From the NCBI RefSeq assembly GCF_047495875.1, contig NC_092461.1:46145601-46209600 (forward strand): a stretch of DNA of 64,000 bases, read 5' to 3'. The position numbers and the translations under genes were made by a program. The DNA is from Pithys albifrons albifrons. Lineage: Eukaryota; Chordata; Aves; Passeriformes; Thamnophilidae. Below the pieces are notes generated by a model. It was not told the origin of the DNA and ran no database searches. It saw only the letters and a list, made by a program, of their open reading frames with translations. Position 1 is the stretch's first letter; each line of letters opens with the position of its first letter. Shown one piece after another: positions 61,301-64,000 of this stretch.

Positions 61301-62842
61301 GAGCTCCCTAAACCAGTCAGATTTTTCTTTGTAAGTTGTCTAGTTTTCATACTCCACTTGGGCTGAGCCACATATTCACTCACCACGCTCGTCTGGCACA
61401 CTCACTCTTGTAATGAACTCAAGGAGAAACATGTACACCACCAGCTGATCTACTCAACAGCTGTTAGCTGTTTACCTACAAAAGCCACCCTTTGTGTTGA
61501 GATCAGATGCCCAAAAGGTTAACTGTAAAAGACAATAATTCTCCAGAAGAATTAGAGGGACTAATGTTTGTATAGAGATTATACTAATGTTTGTATATAG
61601 ATTATACTAATGCTGTGTATAAAACTGTAACTTTGTGATTGTTGATTATTAGTTATCATGTTGAAAAATAACTCAGCTAACTCCATTTTTTTATTTCAAT
61701 CAAGTGAGTAATATTGTGTGAATCTCAGGCTTCTACTTTAATGAGAAAGAATGATTCCGTATTTCAGTGTAATAAGTTGCACTTGGTTCTTAATGTTTGT
61801 ACTGCAGCACTGCTATAAATCTATTGATTAAAAGTCTGAAACTTGCTCCAAATGTCTTCTGTAAAAGCATGCCAGTGTAATTGCTTCAGAAACTGATACA
61901 GAGTTCACCAAATAGTTGGTGCTATGATGCAGTAATTAGTAACTAAAAAGATCTTAATGCTAGAGCTGTCATTGCTGGAGACCCTGTAAGTGTATCTGAA
62001 AAGTGAGTGTAATAAAACTAAATTTAATTTTATCATTATGACTATGTGCTTGTTTGTCTAACACAGTATTTAAATGGAATTGCTGTGTTGGTGCATCAGG
62101 CTAAGTGTCTTATTTTCCATTTAGTTAATTAGTTATTCCTAATGGCTTAATGATTATTCTTATTGTTCGTTTTTTTCACGTTACAAAAATCTTACCTCTT
62201 CTGAGATACGATTTTAGATCAAGAGTATAGATAATTAACTGTTGTAGTATTTCTGAGGTCTGTAAAATAACAATATTTTTGCTCTAGATGTTATATAAAA
62301 ATAGGGCACACTTAGATAGCCCTAGGAGCTACTACTTATGTTTCAAATAAACCTCTGTAGTAAAAGTCTGTCACTGTTTGAACAGATTGCTTTACAAGTG
62401 ATCTGCTGTATTTGAAATATTTTAATGAGACTGTTTCGGGGTACTTGCATTTACATTGAAAACCCTGAGGTTTGTGCTTAGGATTTTAGAAATCACATCC
62501 TTGGACTGTTTTTCTTTAGAATATTTTTGTTAGAATAGTTTATTTTATAATTTGAATGCTAATGGTTTCTCTTATGTGATCTTGTGTTATTAATTCAGTT
62601 TGAAAGTGAAGTGTTCTAATCTACATTTAGGGCTTTTTGACTAATCTGACAAATGGGTGCAATGTTTTCATGTGCTACTCTTTGCCTTCTCTTTGCATTT
62701 TAGTTTGGAAATTTCTCTAATTAAGAAGAATGAGGGGCCCTGGTGGCCCGAGGTAATAGTTGGTGACACAAGAGGGGAATTCATTATGGACTCTTCCCAA
62801 TGCTCCGAAATAGCTGAAAGCCTGATGCATCTTACTTCTGAA
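34212..62842 (+). CDS. NUDCD1: NUDCD1 (CML66), residues 1-390, 3' exons outside window
   Basis: Seven coding exons join in frame: 34212-34329, 43197-43351, 54010-54195, 56451-56634, 58211-58390, 60604-60811 and 62704-62842. They give 390 of about 583 residues in the human protein. It starts [18 protein letters not shown] and continues [18 protein letters not shown], colinear with human NUDCD1. Residues about 276-363 form the CS (p23-like) domain of NudC proteins ([20 protein letters not shown], then the WIIKEN and [12 protein letters not shown] strands). The region before it is a predicted beta-propeller in the family. NudC proteins are Hsp90-linked cochaperones; NUDCD1 has been linked to the helicase DHX15. 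All introns have GT/AG ends. The start is chosen from the human match and from its position just downstream of the shared CpG-island promoter. The C-terminal exons were not found before 64,000. Confidence 0.97.
39040..39150. repeat. A/C-rich low-complexity tract
   Basis: AACAAACAAAC-type sequence with short C runs in NUDCD1 intron 1. The minus-strand open frame across it is an artefact of the composition. Confidence 0.75.
41799..42944 (+). mobile_element. ERVL-type solo LTR, about 1.15 kb, sense
   Basis: It begins TGTTGAGAAATTGGAACCC and ends CAGGGTGAACCCACCACA, the termini of a long bird ERVL LTR. Repeated GTGGGAGGGACCCC and CTGGAGCAG phrases and the 3' part with TTTATTTCTCATTACCCTG fit the family. 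No retroviral coding region is next to it. Long open frames on both strands (for example minus strand 41,704-42,408) arise from these GC-rich internal repeats. No clear 5-bp duplication remains. Confidence 0.85.
43197..43351 (+). CDS. NUDCD1: NUDCD1 exon 2 (residues 40-91)
   Basis: 155 bases between CCCTCCAG and GTAAGA. It reads [20 protein letters not shown], then [20 protein letters not shown] and [12 protein letters not shown], ending in phase 0. It lies between two ERVL LTRs of opposite orientation. Confidence 0.97.
43570..44341. mobile_element. Possible degraded element, unclassified
   Basis: The block starts with TGTGTGGTGTCCCACCC, is richer in GC than its surroundings and contains the GA tract. 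GCATTAG occurs on both sides (43553-43559 and 44335-44341), which might be a target duplication or chance. No family is recognised. Confidence 0.3.
43775..43885 (+). repeat. Purine-rich GA tract
   Basis: About 110 bases almost entirely of A and G (GGGAGGGAGGAGGGAAAGAG and similar). It gives a spurious Lys/Glu/Arg open frame. It could form triplex DNA. Confidence 0.8.
45300..45785 (-). mobile_element. Truncated ERVL-type LTR, antisense
   Basis: The plus strand runs as the complement of the LTR at 41,799-42,944: GTTAACCTTGGCTTGCTG, then GGGGAGGAAATAAGACAG, ACCAATTACCATGATGGGC and TGCCAATTAGAAGTAGCGTAG, each matching the 3' portion of that family. The right end at about 45,785 is uncertain and the last part is divergent. 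Confidence 0.7.
47350..48238 (-). mobile_element. ERVL-type solo LTR, antisense, split by another LTR
   Basis: The outer parts (47,350-47,791 and 48,124-48,238) read on the minus strand as one LTR of the same broad group as 24,965-25,517. Its 5' end is TGTCCTAGTTGTGACTGGGA and its 3' end includes GGGGTTAAACCATG. It is interrupted at 47,792-48,123 by a younger LTR. Confidence 0.85.
47792..48123 (-). mobile_element. Solo LTR (6-bp duplication, ERVK-like) inside the ERVL LTR
   Basis: 332 bases with TG...CA ends, from TGTAACCGAGGGAGACGG to CATATGAAATCCCAACA, flanked by a perfect 6-bp duplication AAGCAT (47786-47791 and 48124-48129). Six-base duplications fit class II (ERVK) integrases. On the minus strand it has TATAAGAG at 47888-47881, which supports that orientation. 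No internal viral genes are present. Confidence 0.85.
51130..52090 (-). mobile_element. CR1 LINE fragment with ORF2 remnants, antisense
   Basis: It opens with AGAATTATGGAACAACCCGG and GTTGGAAGGAATCTC, the complement of a CR1 3' end. Minus-strand translations keep broken pieces of the CR1 reverse-transcriptase C-terminal region ([31 protein letters not shown]). The far part (51,830-52,090) is more diverged. Frames are broken by stops and shifts. Confidence 0.85.
52976..53630 (-). mobile_element. CR1 LINE fragment with ORF2 remnant, antisense
   Basis: It starts TAGAATCATAGAATTGTTTA, the complement of the CR1 terminal repeat, and continues through TTCCAGGGATGGTGACTCC. A minus-strand frame at 53,613-53,338 keeps [20 protein letters not shown], a CR1 ORF2 signature. 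It is 5'-truncated. Confidence 0.92.
54010..54195 (+). CDS. NUDCD1: NUDCD1 exon 3 (residues 92-153)
   Basis: 186 bases (62 codons), phase 0 at both ends, after TTTATAG and before GTAAGT. It includes [20 protein letters not shown], then [20 protein letters not shown]. Confidence 0.97.
55734..55765. repeat. TA-rich microsatellite
   Basis: TGTATATATATATATAAATA; simple repeat in NUDCD1 intron 3. Confidence 0.85.
56451..56634 (+). CDS. NUDCD1: NUDCD1 exon 4 (residues 154-214)
   Basis: 184 bases after TTCTAG. It begins [19 protein letters not shown] and ends [18 protein letters not shown], plus one base, at donor GTAAGT. Confidence 0.96.
57505..57810 (-). mobile_element. CR1 LINE 3' fragment, antisense
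   Basis: Diverged complement of a CR1 3' end: CATCTGGTCCAACTGCCTG, then CCTCTCTAGGAAGCCTGTTG and CAGTAAAGAAATGCTTGC, in the order seen in the other copies of this window. Confidence 0.85.
58211..58390 (+). CDS. NUDCD1: NUDCD1 exon 5 (residues 215-274)
   Basis: 180 bases after TTTTACAG. It begins [20 protein letters not shown], then [19 protein letters not shown], and ends in an acidic linker ([13 protein letters not shown]) before the CS domain. Confidence 0.96.
60604..60811 (+). CDS. NUDCD1: NUDCD1 exon 6 (CS domain, residues 275-343)
   Basis: 208 bases. It begins [20 protein letters not shown], the first CS-domain strands, and reaches [17 protein letters not shown]. It ends two bases into a Ser codon at donor GTATTG, a slightly weak donor. 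Confidence 0.96.
60812..62703 (+). other. NUDCD1 intron 6
   Basis: AT-rich intron. A short tandem repeat of about 25 bases lies at 61,559-61,620 (ACTAATGTTTGTATA units). No other content is recognised. Confidence 0.8.
61559..61620. repeat. Short tandem repeat, about 25-base unit
   Basis: ACTAATGTTTGTATAGAGAT and ACTAATGTTTGTATATAGAT in tandem, with a third partial copy. Confidence 0.8.
62704..62842 (+). CDS. NUDCD1: NUDCD1 exon 7 (end of CS domain, residues 344-390)
   Basis: 139 bases after GCATTTTAG. It reads [20 protein letters not shown], then [10 protein letters not shown], and ends ESLMHLTSE. The donor is chosen as GAA/GTAATG because it matches the human exon border. A second GT six bases downstream (ATG/GTAAAG) would add Val-Met in frame. 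Confidence 0.93.
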
Positions 62843-64000
62843 GTAATGGTAAAGAGTTGAAAATCAAACATTCAGAATTCTCGTACATTTGCATGTTATC
62901 TTTCTTAATATCCTAATTTGCAGTGCATTGACCTGGCTTATGAGTTCATTGACTATTCAGACTACTAACTATATTCATTTTTAATTGAAATTGTTAAAAA
63001 ATTAATGGCATTAGAGTTTTGAATGTGTTTTGAACAGTAATATCTTCACAGGGGACTGAATTTAGCTTACATGATAGTATCTGTGCACCAAACAGAAGCC
63101 TAATTTAACACTGAAAATAAACTTTGTTCCCACTATTTAGAATGTGGCAGTTTGTTTTAAAGCAGTTAATTTAAGTGTTTTTGAAGGCTGTCTGTTTCTT
63201 GTTTATCAGTAGGTTAGCAACACTTTTCTGCTGTCTTCCTAGGGATACTGTATTTGACCTACAGACTGTGAGTGTAAATGACATGTTTAAAAGGGAAATT
63301 TTGGAAACCATAAGCATGACTCATGATCTTTCTGGCATTATGGATATACAGGAAGTCTACTTAGAACAAAATAAAATGTAATTTTTAACTGCTGTTTGCT
63401 TGTTACTTCCCCTTTTGGTTTAATTAGAAAATGGCATCTCATCTAAAACTTGTGAAGTGTGAATCCCTGTGTTTGTTGATATTACCTTTCTTTTAATAAG
63501 GCTGAGAAGAGTTATTAAAGTAAATTCTGTTTAGTACTCCAAATTGATTTCTCTCCTCTCTTACTATTTGTAATCAAGATATTGTAGTATATCTTTTGAC
63601 CATAGATTTATTTGGAACTTCTAATTTCTTTTGTACCCCATACTGAGATTAAAGTGATGAGTTTTCTTATCATACATTTTTACTAGCAAAGCTAAAAGGA
63701 TGCATGTATTTAGAGCTCCTTACAAAATTAATTAATCCATTTTTTTAATAGCGTTTCCAGCGACAGGCTGAAACAAGCTTACAGTGATGTACATTTACTA
63801 AATGTGCATTAGGTTTTCAGGGGTGTACACTTCTGCTACTTAGAAAGGGGATTTATTGTCCATGTTTTAGTGGCTTGTGTAACTTTCCTCAGACTGAAAT
63901 GGATTTTGTTATACCTACCACTCATAGTATCCTCCACAGCAGAAATGGTTCTATTAGCTTTGAATAAGTACGTAAAAGCTTAATCTTTCAGTATGTATGG
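62843..64000 (+). other. NUDCD1 intron 7, left part
   Basis: No exon matching the part of NUDCD1 after the CS domain is visible up to the window end. A short open frame at 63,175-63,381 has no recognised similarity. Confidence 0.7.

Noticed and set aside
63175..63381. Short frame with ordinary-looking protein composition
   Set aside because: It does not match the part of NUDCD1 expected after exon 7, joins to no splice sites I could justify, and is only 68 codons long.

Overview
This is vertebrate nuclear DNA, most probably from a bird (likely Neoaves). The evidence is short conserved exons with GT/AG borders scattered over long AT-rich introns, two CpG-island promoters, truncated CR1 LINE copies, and solo LTRs of the ERVL type common in bird genomes. 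No prokaryotic genes, CRISPR arrays or operons are present. Most open frames of 60-100 codons are chance frames in introns, CpG islands or repeats.

Layout. (1) 1-17,050, minus strand: EBAG9. Four coding exons in the window give residues 1-173; the last exon lies left of position 1. Its CpG-island promoter is at about 16,500-17,480. (2) 17,050-26,960: a 10-kb intergenic stretch with no recognisable exon, holding one ERVL LTR and an isolated GC-rich patch. In mammals this slot between EBAG9 and ENY2 is occupied by the very large gene PKHD1L1. (3) 26,965-33,518, minus strand: ENY2, with a complete 96-codon reading frame in four coding exons. Its introns hold a CR1 and a 365-bp SINE with a 10-bp target-site duplication. 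(4) 33,600-34,620: a CpG island between ENY2 and NUDCD1, arranged head to head as in mammals, with several ZNF143-like motifs and a GC-rich minisatellite. (5) 34,212-end, plus strand: NUDCD1. Seven coding exons give residues 1-390, including most of the CS (p23-like) domain; the rest lies to the right. Introns 1 and 2 are repeat-rich, with ERVL LTRs in opposite orientations on either side of exon 2, a nested LTR, and CR1 fragments.

The gene order EBAG9 - ENY2 - NUDCD1 matches the human 8q23 block minus PKHD1L1. The genes are not a pathway. ENY2 acts in chromatin (SAGA) and mRNA export (TREX-2), NUDCD1 is a NudC-family cochaperone, and EBAG9 is a Golgi/vesicle protein that restrains regulated secretion. 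The ENY2-NUDCD1 pair probably shares a promoter. The most notable observations are the tRNA-Gln/5S-like composite SINE, the absent PKHD1L1, the ZNF143 motif cluster, and the inverted LTRs around NUDCD1 exon 2.
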